64,000 nucleotides of DNA from Clostridia bacterium (GTDB taxonomy: Bacteria; Bacillota; Clostridia; TANB77; CAG-508), in NCBI GenBank assembly GCA_017510825.1, contig JAFWMA010000019.1, positions 1-64,000 on the forward strand, written 5' to 3'. The notes below the pieces were generated by a model. That model was not told the origin of the DNA. It ran no database searches and worked only from the letters and a program-made list of their open reading frames with translations. Shown piece after piece: positions 9,757-18,700 of this stretch (within the stretch, counting starts at the first letter, position 1; each line of letters opens with the position of its first letter). The position numbers were made by a program, and so were the translations under genes.

Positions 9757-9777
9757 TTAATATGAAAGGATTGAATA

Positions 9778-11115
9778 ATGTCTAAAGAAAACATCAATGA
9801 GCTTTGGAATACTGCCAAAGAGCTTTTAAAGAATGAAACAACTGCAATAACATTTCTAACATGGATACAGCCATTGGAAATTAAAAGTTTTAGAGATAAC
9901 ACAGTAGTTTTAGTTGCAACAAACAAATTCCAAAGAGATACACTTGAAAAGAAATATATTGATTTATTGACAAATACTTTTAATGTTATTACACACAAAA
10001 AATGCCAAGTATTCATACAATTAGAAAATCAAGAAGATGATGTAATACTTTCTACATCAAAATCTATTGGTAACAATAAAGTTTTTATAGACTCTGGATT
10101 AAATCCTAAATACACGTTTTCTACATTTGTTATTGGAAATAATAATAAATTTGCACAAGCAGCAGCAATGGGAGTAGCAGAAAGTCCAGGAGGAAAATAC
10201 AATCCATTATTTATATATGGAGGAGTTGGACTTGGGAAAACTCACTTGATGCAATCAATTGGAAATCAAATATTAAGCAATAATCTAAGCAGCAAAGTAT
10301 TATATGTAACTTCTGAAACATTTACAAATCAATTAATTAACGCACTTCGCGATCAAGCAACAGATAAGTTTAGAAATAAATATAGAAATATTGATGTTTT
10401 ACTAATTGATGATATTCAATTCATTGCAAACAAAAAAAGTACACAAGAAGAATTCTTTCATACATTTAACACTCTTTACGAGGCAGGAAAGCAAATTGTT
10501 ATTTCAAGTGATAAACCTCCAAAAGATATTGAATTATTAGAAGATAGATTAAAGTCAAGATTTGAGTGGGGACTAATAGCAGATATTTCAAATCCGGATT
10601 ATGAAACAAGATTAGCAATTTTAAGAAAGAAGACTCAATTAGATAATATAATTATAGATGATGATATATTATCAGCAATAGCTACAAAACTTGATACAAA
10701 TATAAGAGAATTAGAAGGAACACTAAATAAGCTAATAGCAAAAGCATCACTAACAAACAGTCCAATTACAATGGAAATGACTCAAAAAGCAATTGACGAT
10801 ATAGTAGCACAACAACAAAAAGTAATTTCTTCCGAGTATATTCAAGAAGTTGTTGGAAAATATTTTGACATAGATCCAGCAGACTTAAAAGGATCAAAAA
10901 GATCAAATGACGTAACATTTCCTAGACAAATAGCAATGTATTTATGTAGAAATGTAGCACAAATGTCTATGCCTCAGATAGGAAAAGACTTTGGCGGAAG
11001 AGATCACTCAACAGTTAATCATTCATGCAACAAAATAGAAAAAGAAATGAAAACTAATTCAAATACTAGATTAATTGTGGAAAGTGTGCAAAACTTATTA
11101 ACAAAAAACAATTGA
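9778..11115 (+). CDS. dnaA: chromosomal replication initiator DnaA
   Basis: 445 residues. It binds DnaA boxes and the DnaA-trio and opens oriC. Domain I (about 1-75) begins with the SKENINELWNTAKELLK helix. The AAA+ core has the P-loop GGVGLGKTHLMQ near 148-159 and the Walker B LLIDDIQFIANK. Domain IV ends with the DnaA signature GGRDHSTVNHSCNKIEKEM. Length is typical. The ribosome site AAAGGA lies 8 bases before the ATG. It is followed directly by oriC and dnaN. Confidence 0.98.
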   Translation: MSKENINELWNTAKELLKNETTAITFLTWIQPLEIKSFRDNTVVLVATNKFQRDTLEKKYIDLLTNTFNVITHKKCQVFIQLENQEDDVILSTSKSIGNNKVFIDSGLNPKYTFSTFVIGNNNKFAQAAAMGVAESPGGKYNPLFIYGGVGLGKTHLMQSIGNQILSNNLSSKVLYVTSETFTNQLINALRDQATDKFRNKYRNIDVLLIDDIQFIANKKSTQEEFFHTFNTLYEAGKQIVISSDKPPKDIELLEDRLKSRFEWGLIADISNPDYETRLAILRKKTQLDNIIIDDDILSAIATKLDTNIRELEGTLNKLIAKASLTNSPITMEMTQKAIDDIVAQQQKVISSEYIQEVVGKYFDIDPADLKGSKRSNDVTFPRQIAMYLCRNVAQMSMPQIGKDFGGRDHSTVNHSCNKIEKEMKTNSNTRLIVESVQNLLTKNN

Positions 11116-11227
11116 TTTAAAACATACGGTATCGTTGAAAAAGTACATATTTCGACAAAATACGCGTTCGTAAAATTATTGTTTCATTTTAACTTCATTG
11201 AGCTTACTCACACAAGCAAAAGAAAAG

Positions 11228-11414
11228 TTATCCACAGGATGTTGTGGATAATCTGTGGACAAAATGTGGATAAATATAAGTGTGGAAAAAAAAAATAATT
11301 CTGTGGAAAACTTTTTAAGTTATCCACAGAGTTATCCACACAAAAAATTCTACGGAAATAAAGCTTAATGAAGCCTTTCCACAGTTTCCACATATACTAT
11401 TACTACTACTACTA
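11228..11414 (+). other. oriC: DnaA-box cluster plus DnaA-trio unwinding element
   Basis: Perfect TTATCCACA boxes lie at 11228-11236, 11320-11328 and 11332-11340 on the plus strand. Inverse TGTGGATAA boxes lie at 11243-11251 and 11265-11273, with relaxed copies at 11254-11262, 11281-11289 and 11302-11310. Two adjacent relaxed boxes, ctttccaca (11375-11383) and gtttccaca (11384-11392), are then followed by CTA TTA CTA CTA CTA CTA (11397-11414). Adjacent boxes followed by 3'-GAT-5' trios on the complementary strand match the Firmicutes basal unwinding system. dnaN starts 36 bp further on. Confidence 0.93.
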
Positions 11415-11449
11415 TTTATATTAAATATTAATAAGAAAAGGAGAAAAAA

Positions 11450-12574
11450 ATGAAATTAATCTGTGAAAAGGATAAAATCCTAAAAGCCCTTAATTCCGTA
11501 ACTAAAGCAGTAGCTATTAGAACTACAATGCCTATATTAGAAGGAATTCTAATTCAAACAAACGATAATGATATAAAACTAACATGTTATGATCAAGAAG
11601 TTGGAATAGAATACATTATAAATGATTGTGAAATAGAAGAACAAGGAGCAACAGTAGTTAATGCAATAATGTTTAGTGAAATAATTAGAAAATTACCAGA
11701 AAAAGAAATCAAAATAGCAATCAATGATAAAAACTTACTTGTTATAGAATGTGAAGGTTCACTATATAAATTAGCAACAATGAATCCAGAAGATTTTCCT
11801 GAATTACCAGAAATAAATATTGAAAACTCAATAGAATTAGAACAAAATGCATTAAAAGATATGATTAGAAAAACGATATTTGCAGTAAGTAATGAAGAAA
11901 ATAGACCTATTTTTACAGGATGTTTATTTGAAACCAAAAGTAACAAATTAAATGTAGTAGCAGTCGATGGATTTAGATTAGCATGGAAAAGCAAAGTTTT
12001 AACGACACAAACAAATGATTTTACAGCAGTAATTCCAGGTAGAACACTAATAGAAGTAAATAAAATAATCTTAGACTCATTTGACATTATTAAAGTTGGA
12101 ATTGCAAAAAATCAAGCACTATTTGAAATAGAAAACTGTAAAATAGTAACTAGACTACTTGACGGAGAATTTTTAAATTACTCAAAAGTAATACCAGAAA
12201 AATGGGAAACAAGAATAAGAGTTAATACTAATATTATAGCAGATTGTTTTGAAAGAGTAAGCTTAATATCTTCATCAAGCATAGAAAAAGAAAAGAAATA
12301 TCCAGTGAAAGTATCAGTTGAAGTAGGAAAGATAACAATTTCATGTACAAACCAAATAGGAGATGCAAAAGAAGAACTATATGTAACTACTGAAGGAAAG
12401 AATTTAGAAGTAGGATTTAATCCAAAATATTTCTTAGATGCATTAAAAAATATCAGTGACGAAGAAGTATTTATTGACTTTGGAACAAGCATATCACCAT
12501 GTATAATTAGAAGTGTAGAAGAAGAGGGAGACTATAGATATATGATTCTTCCAATTAGATTAAAGAATGATTAA
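11450..12574 (+). CDS. dnaN: DNA polymerase III beta sliding clamp
   Basis: 374 residues, full length. The ring-shaped dimer tethers polymerase III to DNA and also recruits repair proteins. Three tandem clamp domains are visible, with ISRTMP-like VAIRTTMPILEGI near 20-32, the central NEENRPIFTGCLFE stretch, and the C-terminal RYMILPIRL typical of the ligand-binding tail. The AAAGGAG site lies seven bases before ATG. Confidence 0.97.
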   Translation: MKLICEKDKILKALNSVTKAVAIRTTMPILEGILIQTNDNDIKLTCYDQEVGIEYIINDCEIEEQGATVVNAIMFSEIIRKLPEKEIKIAINDKNLLVIECEGSLYKLATMNPEDFPELPEINIENSIELEQNALKDMIRKTIFAVSNEENRPIFTGCLFETKSNKLNVVAVDGFRLAWKSKVLTTQTNDFTAVIPGRTLIEVNKIILDSFDIIKVGIAKNQALFEIENCKIVTRLLDGEFLNYSKVIPEKWETRIRVNTNIIADCFERVSLISSSSIEKEKKYPVKVSVEVGKITISCTNQIGDAKEELYVTTEGKNLEVGFNPKYFLDALKNISDEEVFIDFGTSISPCIIRSVEEEGDYRYMILPIRLKND

Positions 12575-12946
12575 AAAATAATGTTGTTGAGAACTAAAAT
12601 GTAGTAATATAAAGCAGAGAAACAAACAGGAACAACTAGAATCATTCTGCAGCACGGTAGCTTCATAAATTACTTAAAGATATTTGTGAAATGCCGACAA
12701 CGAGGAAGGTGGATTAAGGCAATTGGAGGATTCTACATTAAAAGCTCAATAATTGGTATAAACAATTTTATTATAAATCACCAATCATTTGCTAATTTTT
12801 GTAACATAAAAAAATGTCCGATAAAAAATTATTTTAGAACTTTATATTACACCATTTTAAAAATTAATGAAAATTTAAAATTATATTAAAGTTTTCCACA
12901 ATTAGTGAACAAGATGTGGAAAACGAAATATGCGAATGGAGAAAAC
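12575..12946. other. dnaN-recF spacer (372 bp) without a recognisable gene
   Basis: In most Firmicutes a small S4-domain gene (yaaA/rlbA) lies here; I see none. A 67-codon frame at 12686-12889 has no family features or ribosome site. Between about 12580 and 12760 the sequence is less AT-rich than its surroundings, which might indicate a structured RNA or a decayed gene. Two DnaA-box-like sites facing each other (ttttccaca 12892-12900, tgtggaaaa 12915-12923) precede recF. Confidence 0.5.
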
Positions 12947-13996
12947 ATGTATCTCAAAAACATAAAGATTAAAAACTTCAGAAATTATGAAGAACAAGAA
13001 GTTAAATTTGGAGAAAAACTTAACATATTTTATGGAGAAAATGCCCAAGGAAAAACAAACATATTAGAATCAATATTTTTATGCGCATTTGGCAAATCAT
13101 TTAGAACAAAAAAAGAAAAGGAAATGATAAAAAAGGGAGAAGAATTCACAAAAGTAGAAGTAGAATATCAAAAAAAAGATAGAGATGGAAAAATATCAAT
13201 AAAAATTTCAAACAAAAAAATGATTAGTGTAAATGGAGTAAAAATAAAAAAATTAAGTGAGCTTTTAGGAAACATTAACATAGTAATATTTACACCAGAC
13301 GATATAAACATATTAAAAAATGGACCATCAACCAGAAGAAGATTTCTAGATATGATGATAGGACAGCTCAGAACCAATTATGTATATAATTTAAATATGT
13401 ATTTAAAAACACTTGAACAAAGAAACAATTACTTAAAACAAAAAGATGTAAAAGATTCAATGTTAGAAATATGGGATGAAAAACTTTCAGACTATGGTCA
13501 CAAAATATTTTTATACAGAAATGAGTTTATTGAAAAAATAAAACAAGAAATAGAAGAAATACACAGTGAAATAACCGACGAGGAAATATCTATTAAGTAC
13601 AAATCAGATTGTGAAAATACCGAAGAATACAAAAAACACCTACTAAGAAATAGAAAAATCGACCAAATAAAAGGATTCACCTCAGCAGGAACACATAGAG
13701 ATGACTTTAAAATATTAATAAATGGGGAAGAAATAAATGTTTTCGGTTCACAAGGACAAAATAGAACAGCAATTCTTTCACTAAAATTAGCAGAACTAAA
13801 AGTAATATATAATGATATAGAAGAATACCCCATATTATTACTAGACGACTTTATGTCAGAATTAGATGAAAAAAGAATCTCAAATTTTTTAAACAAAATA
13901 AAAAACATCCAAGTAATAATAACTTGCACTAGAAATATAGATATAAAAAATAGTGTACCATATAAAGTAAAAAAAGGAACTATCCACTGTGAATAA
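12947..13996 (+). CDS. recF: DNA replication/repair ATPase RecF
   Basis: 349 residues. This SMC/ABC-like ATPase loads RecA at gaps with RecO and RecR. Walker A GENAQGKT is at 30-37, the ABC-type signature FGSQGQNRTAILSLKLAEL near 262, and Walker B PILLLDDFMSELD near 300. I chose the ATG at 12947, giving MYLKNIKIKNFRNY as in the family, with GGAG five bases upstream. The longer frame adds 14 atypical residues. The stop codon sits in the loop of an inverted repeat. Confidence 0.95.
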   Translation: MYLKNIKIKNFRNYEEQEVKFGEKLNIFYGENAQGKTNILESIFLCAFGKSFRTKKEKEMIKKGEEFTKVEVEYQKKDRDGKISIKISNKKMISVNGVKIKKLSELLGNINIVIFTPDDINILKNGPSTRRRFLDMMIGQLRTNYVYNLNMYLKTLEQRNNYLKQKDVKDSMLEIWDEKLSDYGHKIFLYRNEFIEKIKQEIEEIHSEITDEEISIKYKSDCENTEEYKKHLLRNRKIDQIKGFTSAGTHRDDFKILINGEEINVFGSQGQNRTAILSLKLAELKVIYNDIEEYPILLLDDFMSELDEKRISNFLNKIKNIQVIITCTRNIDIKNSVPYKVKKGTIHCE

Positions 13997-14010
13997 AACA
14001 GTGGATTGTT
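13982..14010 (+). terminator. hairpin at the recF stop, possible terminator
   Basis: atccactg and cagtggat form a perfect 8-bp stem around the recF stop codon, followed by ttgtttc. The T run is poor, so this may be a weak terminator or an mRNA 3' structure. Confidence 0.4.
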
Positions 14011-14331
14011 TCAAATAACAGATTAGATTACTAAATATGAAAAGAAAAGCTCGTGTATCGAGCAATCATGGCTCGAATGGGAGAGAATTACAGTTAGAAT
14101 GAATTTACTATCTAAATAACAATTTAGGAAGGAAAGAGGAACTCCAAGTAATATTTAAGCAAATTGCATTCGTGCCAGCGACCAAAATAGCAAAAGATAC
14201 ATATATAATTAATCTAGGTTTGAATTATAACAATGTATTTAAAAATTGAAAAATCTTTACGGAGAAAGGCTTGACTTTGAAAATTTGTTGCTATATAATT
14301 ACAAATGTAAATATGGAAAGGAAGAACTTTA
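14011..14331. other. recF-gyrB spacer
   Basis: I see no gene; the remB/DUF370 gene often found here is missing. A small perfect hairpin gctcg-tgtat-cgagc lies at about 14049-14063, and the region to about 14210 is moderately GC-rich and could be transcribed leader or structured RNA. The gyrB promoter occupies 14271-14299. Confidence 0.5.
14271..14299 (+). promoter_or_regulatory. gyrB: gyrB promoter
   Basis: TTGACT, a 17-base spacer and TATAAT give a near-consensus sigma-A promoter 32 bp before the gyrB start. Confidence 0.85.
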
Positions 14332-16248
14332 ATGGAAAAATATAATCACGAATATAGTGCAAATCAAATACAAGTATTAGAAGGTCTTGAGGCAGTTAGA
14401 AAAAGACCAGGTATGTATATAGGAAGTGTATCTAGAAGAGGACTTCACCACTTAGTTTATGAAATTGTAGACAACGGAGTAGATGAAGCACTAGCAGGAT
14501 ATTGTAGCCATATTGAAGTAAAAATAGAACCAGGAAATATAATTTCAGTACAAGATAACGGAAGAGGTATTCCCGTAGATATTCACCCTAAAACAAAAAT
14601 ATCAGCAGCTGAAACAGTATACACAGTATTACATGCTGGTGGAAAATTTGGTGGAGATAGTGGATATAAAGTATCTGGAGGACTACATGGAGTTGGGGCA
14701 TCAGTTGTAAATGCATTAGCAGAATGGACAGAAGTAACAATCCACAGAGATGGTGGAATTTACAAAATGAGATTTGAGAGAGGAAAAACAGCAGAAACAC
14801 TTAAAAAGATTGGAGACGCAGAAGATACTGGTACTTTAGTAAGATTTTTAGCAGATGATGAAATATTTGAAACCTTAGAGTATGATTATACAACATTAGA
14901 AGACAGATTTAGAGAAATGGCATTTTTAACAAAAGGACTATATATTTCAATTGAAGACTTAAGAGAAGAAACACCAAAAAAAGCAGAATTTTGCTATGAA
15001 GGAGGACTAAAATCATTTGTTGAATACCTTAACAGAAATAAAGAAAAAATTCACGATGAACCAATTTATATGGAAAAAACAGTAAATGATGTTCCAGTTG
15101 AAATATCACTTCAGTACACAAAAGCATATAGTGACGCAATTTTATCATTTGTTAATAACATTAATACTATTGAAGGAGGAACTCACTTAGAAGGATTTAA
15201 AAGAGGATTAACAAAAGTATTTAATGAATATGCTAGATCACATGGATTTTTAAAAGAAAAAGATTCAAATCTCTTAGGAGATGACATAAGAGAAGGTTTA
15301 ACAGCAGTAGTTTCAGTAAAGGTTAAAGAGCCACAATTTGAAGGACAAACAAAAACAAAACTAGGAAACAGCAATGTTACAGGAATAGTTCAATCTGTAT
15401 TAGTAGATGCATTATCAGCATTTTTAGAAGAAAATCCACAAATAGCAAAAACAATAGTTGACAAATGCTTAAGCGCATCACATGCAAGAGAAGCAGCCAG
15501 AAAAGCCAGAGAACTAATTAGAAAGAAAAGCTCACTAGAAGTTACAACACTTCCAGGTAAATTAGCAGACTGCAGTAGTAAAAATGCAGATGAATGTGAA
15601 GTTTACATTGTCGAGGGTGATTCTGCAGGTGGATCAGCAAAACAAGGACGAGACAGAAAATATCAAGCAATTCTACCACTTTGGGGAAAAATGCTTAATG
15701 TAGAAAAATCTAGGCCAGATAAAATATATAACAATGACAAACTAAAACCAGTAATTCAAGCACTAGGAGCAGGAATTGGACCAGACTTTGATGTTGAAAA
15801 AATAAGATATGGAAAAGTAGTAATAATGGCCGATGCAGATGTTGATGGAGCTCATATTAGAACACTATTACTAACATTTTTCTTTAGATACATGAGACCA
15901 CTAATTGAACATGGACACGTTTATTTAGCACAACCACCTCTATATAAAGTATCAAAGAAAGGAATGCAAGATAGATATTGTTATACAGACGAAGAATTAG
16001 AAGAGACTTATGCTGAAATTGGAAAAGATAATATATCTTTACAGAGATATAAAGGTTTAGGAGAGATGAACCCTGAGCAACTTTGGGAGACAACAATGAA
16101 TCCAGAAAACCGAATCTTCGTAAAAGTAACAATAGATGATGCAATAAAGGCTGACGAAATTTTTAGAATTTTGATGGGAGATCAAATTGAACCTAGAAGA
16201 GAATTTATACAAAAAAATGCAAAATTTGTTAAAAATCTTGATGTATAA
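14332..16248 (+). CDS. gyrB: DNA gyrase subunit B
   Basis: 638 residues. It is the ATPase half of gyrase, which introduces negative supercoils. The GHKL ATPase motifs [22 protein letters not shown] and [13 protein letters not shown] lie within the first 125 residues. The TOPRIM domain carries [15 protein letters not shown] and [16 protein letters not shown], and the tail has [19 protein letters not shown]. It is full length for the short Gram-positive form. A canonical terminator follows, so gyrB is separated from gyrA by about 4.5 kb of T4SS-like genes. Confidence 0.98.
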   Translation: MEKYNHEYSANQIQVLEGLEAVRKRPGMYIGSVSRRGLHHLVYEIVDNGVDEALAGYCSHIEVKIEPGNIISVQDNGRGIPVDIHPKTKISAAETVYTVLHAGGKFGGDSGYKVSGGLHGVGASVVNALAEWTEVTIHRDGGIYKMRFERGKTAETLKKIGDAEDTGTLVRFLADDEIFETLEYDYTTLEDRFREMAFLTKGLYISIEDLREETPKKAEFCYEGGLKSFVEYLNRNKEKIHDEPIYMEKTVNDVPVEISLQYTKAYSDAILSFVNNINTIEGGTHLEGFKRGLTKVFNEYARSHGFLKEKDSNLLGDDIREGLTAVVSVKVKEPQFEGQTKTKLGNSNVTGIVQSVLVDALSAFLEENPQIAKTIVDKCLSASHAREAARKARELIRKKSSLEVTTLPGKLADCSSKNADECEVYIVEGDSAGGSAKQGRDRKYQAILPLWGKMLNVEKSRPDKIYNNDKLKPVIQALGAGIGPDFDVEKIRYGKVVIMADADVDGAHIRTLLLTFFFRYMRPLIEHGHVYLAQPPLYKVSKKGMQDRYCYTDEELEETYAEIGKDNISLQRYKGLGEMNPEQLWETTMNPENRIFVKVTIDDAIKADEIFRILMGDQIEPRREFIQKNAKFVKNLDV

Positions 16249-16261
16249 ATAAAAAAAATGC

Positions 16262-16290
16262 AAAAAACACCCAATTTTAGGGTGTTTTTT
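16262..16290 (+). terminator. gyrB terminator
   Basis: aaaaacaccc pairs with gggtgttttt around a short AT loop, ending in six T residues. It cleanly separates gyrB from the next operon. Confidence 0.9.
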
Positions 16291-16344
16291 AAATTAAACA
16301 AACATATCAGATAAAATAAAAATAAAAAAAATCACCTAAAAGGG

Positions 16345-16373
16345 TTGACAAGTTATGGAAAATATGTTAACAT
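16345..16373 (+). promoter_or_regulatory. promoter of T4SS-like block A
   Basis: TTGACA, a 17-base spacer and TAACAT lie 22 bp upstream of the first gene, just after the gyrB terminator. The block therefore has its own transcription unit. Confidence 0.7.
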
Positions 16374-16395
16374 ATATTACCAGAAAGGAGGAAAA

Positions 16396-16929
16396 ATGGC
16401 AAATGGACAAATTAAGTCTGTTCAAATATGGTTGCCAATAGAAAAGATTTTAGAAGATGGTATAATAAAGATGAAAGATTCCTCATATATTAAAATATTA
16501 AATGTTAGTCCAATAAATTACAATCTAAAATCTAATCTAGAAAAAGAAGCTATATTAAACTCATATAAAAATTTATTTAGGAGTTGCAATTTTAATCTAC
16601 AAGTTTTAATTCAAAGCAAAAAAGAAGACTTAAGCAAAAATATAAAAATGTTAAAAAAAAATAATCAACATGAAGAATTAAGAGAAAGCTATATAAAATA
16701 CATACAGGAATTAAATCGAATAAAAAAGTCTTCTATTAAAATTTATTATTTAATCATAAAGGAATCCTCATCTGATAAGTCCGAAGAAATAAAGATAAAG
16801 AATTTGCAAAACAAATATTTAAAAATCAAGGATTTATTATTAAGATGCGGAAATTTAGTATCTGAATATACATCAGAAAGAGATTTAGGAGAAGTAATAT
16901 TCTCATTTTTAAATTCAAAAAATATTTAA
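16396..16929 (+). CDS. VirB4/TraC N-terminal-like protein (T4SS block A)
   Basis: 177 residues, soluble. The stretch beginning IEKILEDGIIKMKDSSYIKI and the motif SPINYNLKSNLEKEAILNSY (about 38-57) resemble the N-terminal region of VirB4/TraC-type ATPases. In many Gram-positive and related T4SS loci this region is encoded by a separate gene just before virB4. No P-loop is present. I chose ATG at 16396, which follows AAGGAGG by four bases; the longer frame starts inside the promoter. It is followed 19 bp later by the VirB4 ATPase. A scaffold or partner for VirB4 is inferred from position and similarity. Confidence 0.6.
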   Translation: MANGQIKSVQIWLPIEKILEDGIIKMKDSSYIKILNVSPINYNLKSNLEKEAILNSYKNLFRSCNFNLQVLIQSKKEDLSKNIKMLKKNNQHEELRESYIKYIQELNRIKKSSIKIYYLIIKESSSDKSEEIKIKNLQNKYLKIKDLLLRCGNLVSEYTSERDLGEVIFSFLNSKNI

Positions 16930-16948
16930 AGAAATACAAGAGGTAAAA

Positions 16949-18700
16949 ATGAAAGAAGAATATAAAGGAGGAACTTTCAAAATTACGGATTATTTAAGTC
17001 CATCATATGTAAACTTAAATAATCCTAAATACATCGAAATAGATGGAGTCTATTATACATGTTTAATTGTAGTAGATTATCTTAGAGAGCAAAATGATTT
17101 AATATTAAAAAACATAATTGAAACAAATGAAAATATATATGTATCAATATATTATGAAAAACAAGATACCTATAAAGTAATTAGAGATTTAACCTACAAT
17201 ATAGGAAATGTTGGAGTCGATTTAGAAAAAATTGGAGAAAGTAGGCAAGATGCAGAAATTGCAGCCTTTACATATAATGATGCGAAATACATTCGTAGAG
17301 AAATGCAAATAAACAATGAAGAAATGTATTTCATATACACATACATAACAGTATTCTCAAAAATGAAAAAAGAATTAGAAGAAAAAACAAATAAAATTGA
17401 AGGAATACTACGAAGTCAAGGACTAATAACAAAAAAAGCATATTTTAGACAAGAACAAACTTTTATGTCATGTATGCCATTTATGGATAATAAACAAGAC
17501 ATAAGCAATGTTTCAAGAAGAAATATTTTAACAAGTTCGTTACCAGCAACATATCCATTTATTTCATCAACTATATTTGATGAGACCGGAATTTTCCTAG
17601 GAACAAATATATACAATGATTCACTAGTTTTTATAGATAGATATAATAGAGAAAAATATAAAAATTCTAATATGTGTATATTTGGAACATCAGGGTCAGG
17701 AAAATCATTTTTTACTAAATTAATGATTTTAAGATCAATACTACTTGACTTAGATCAATATGTAATTGACCCAGATAGAGAATATACAAAAATAGGAAAT
17801 TATTTAAAAGGATCAGTTATAAAAATCGGACCAAGTTCAGACACATATGTAAATGTTCTAGATATAAGAGAAGAAAGTTTAGAAGAAAATCAAAAAGGAT
17901 ATTTATCTACAAAAATTAGTAAAGTATTAGGATTTTTCAATTTATTATTAGGAAAAATAGATGAAAATGAAAAAGCAATACTAGAACAAAAATTGATTAA
18001 AACATATAACCAAAAAGGAATAAATTTTAATGACAAAAGTCTCTATAAAAATAAAAAGTTCAAGACAACTATGGACATGCCAATACTAGAAGATTTATAT
18101 AATAATCTAGAAGGGAAGATGAAAACAAAACTATTACCATTTATAAAAGGATCAATGAAATATCTAAATAAACATACGAATGTAAAACTAAACAACAAAT
18201 TAATAATTGCAGATATATATGAACTAGGAGAAGAAAACATAAAATATGGAATGTACATTTTTACTGAACTTTTTTGGGATAAAATAAAACAAAATAGAAA
18301 AAACAAAAAATCAATTTATTTAGATGAAATATGGCAATTGATAGGAGTTACATCAAATAAAGAAGTTGCAAGTTTCATATATAAAATATTTAAAACAATT
18401 AGAAAATATGGTGGAAGTGCAGTAGCAATAACACAAGATGTTTCAGATTTATTTAGTTTAGATAATGGAATTTACGGAAAAAGTATTCTAAACAACTCAG
18501 AACTAAAAGCCTTTTTTAACTTAGAAGAAGAAAATTTAAAGGTTTTAGAGCAATATAGTAATTTATCAAGCAAAGAAAAGATTGAAATAAAATCATTAAA
18601 AAGAGGAGAATGTGTTATGTTTGTAGGAAAGGAACATATATTAACAAAGGTTGAATCTTCAAATTTTGAAAAAAATATAGTAGGAGGTGAAGAAAATTAA
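16949..18700 (+). CDS. VirB4/TrsE-family T4SS ATPase
   Basis: 583 residues. It is a conjugation-type motor ATPase expected at the cytoplasmic base of a type IV secretion channel. Walker A is FGTSGSGKSFFTKL (near 244-257). Walker B is SIYLDEIWQL (near 455-464), followed by the RKYGGSAVAITQDVSDLF sensor region characteristic of VirB4. The preceding domain contains the usual SLPATYPF stretch and the FIDR-then-Walker-A arrangement. It is shorter than many VirB4 proteins because its N-terminal part is supplied by the gene before it. The reading frame is intact and as AT-rich as its neighbours. Confidence 0.88.
   Translation: MKEEYKGGTFKITDYLSPSYVNLNNPKYIEIDGVYYTCLIVVDYLREQNDLILKNIIETNENIYVSIYYEKQDTYKVIRDLTYNIGNVGVDLEKIGESRQDAEIAAFTYNDAKYIRREMQINNEEMYFIYTYITVFSKMKKELEEKTNKIEGILRSQGLITKKAYFRQEQTFMSCMPFMDNKQDISNVSRRNILTSSLPATYPFISSTIFDETGIFLGTNIYNDSLVFIDRYNREKYKNSNMCIFGTSGSGKSFFTKLMILRSILLDLDQYVIDPDREYTKIGNYLKGSVIKIGPSSDTYVNVLDIREESLEENQKGYLSTKISKVLGFFNLLLGKIDENEKAILEQKLIKTYNQKGINFNDKSLYKNKKFKTTMDMPILEDLYNNLEGKMKTKLLPFIKGSMKYLNKHTNVKLNNKLIIADIYELGEENIKYGMYIFTELFWDKIKQNRKNKKSIYLDEIWQLIGVTSNKEVASFIYKIFKTIRKYGGSAVAITQDVSDLFSLDNGIYGKSILNNSELKAFFNLEEENLKVLEQYSNLSSKEKIEIKSLKRGECVMFVGKEHILTKVESSNFEKNIVGGEEN

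Larger units (their letters stand above)
9240..9777. other. rpmH-dnaA divergent intergenic region (538 bp)
   Basis: It holds the two divergent promoters annotated separately, the dnaA leader hairpin, and two weak DnaA-box-like sites (tgtggaaaa at 9386-9394, cttccacag at 9411-9419). A GC-richer patch at about 9382-9480 encodes on the minus strand a 32-codon reading frame (MKVDRARLGADIAL...) without a ribosome site. It may be a gene relic, and I do not annotate it as a gene. The rest shows nothing recognisable. Confidence 0.6.

Noticed and set aside
12686-12889. 67-codon open frame between dnaN and recF
   Set aside because: No ribosome site and no convincing family pattern. A short CRQRGR stretch recalls YaaA, but nothing around it does.
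14041-14220. Riboswitch or T-box upstream of gyrB
   Set aside because: Only a short hairpin is visible, and the gyrB promoter lies downstream of it, so it cannot be in the gyrB leader. No known motif was recognised.
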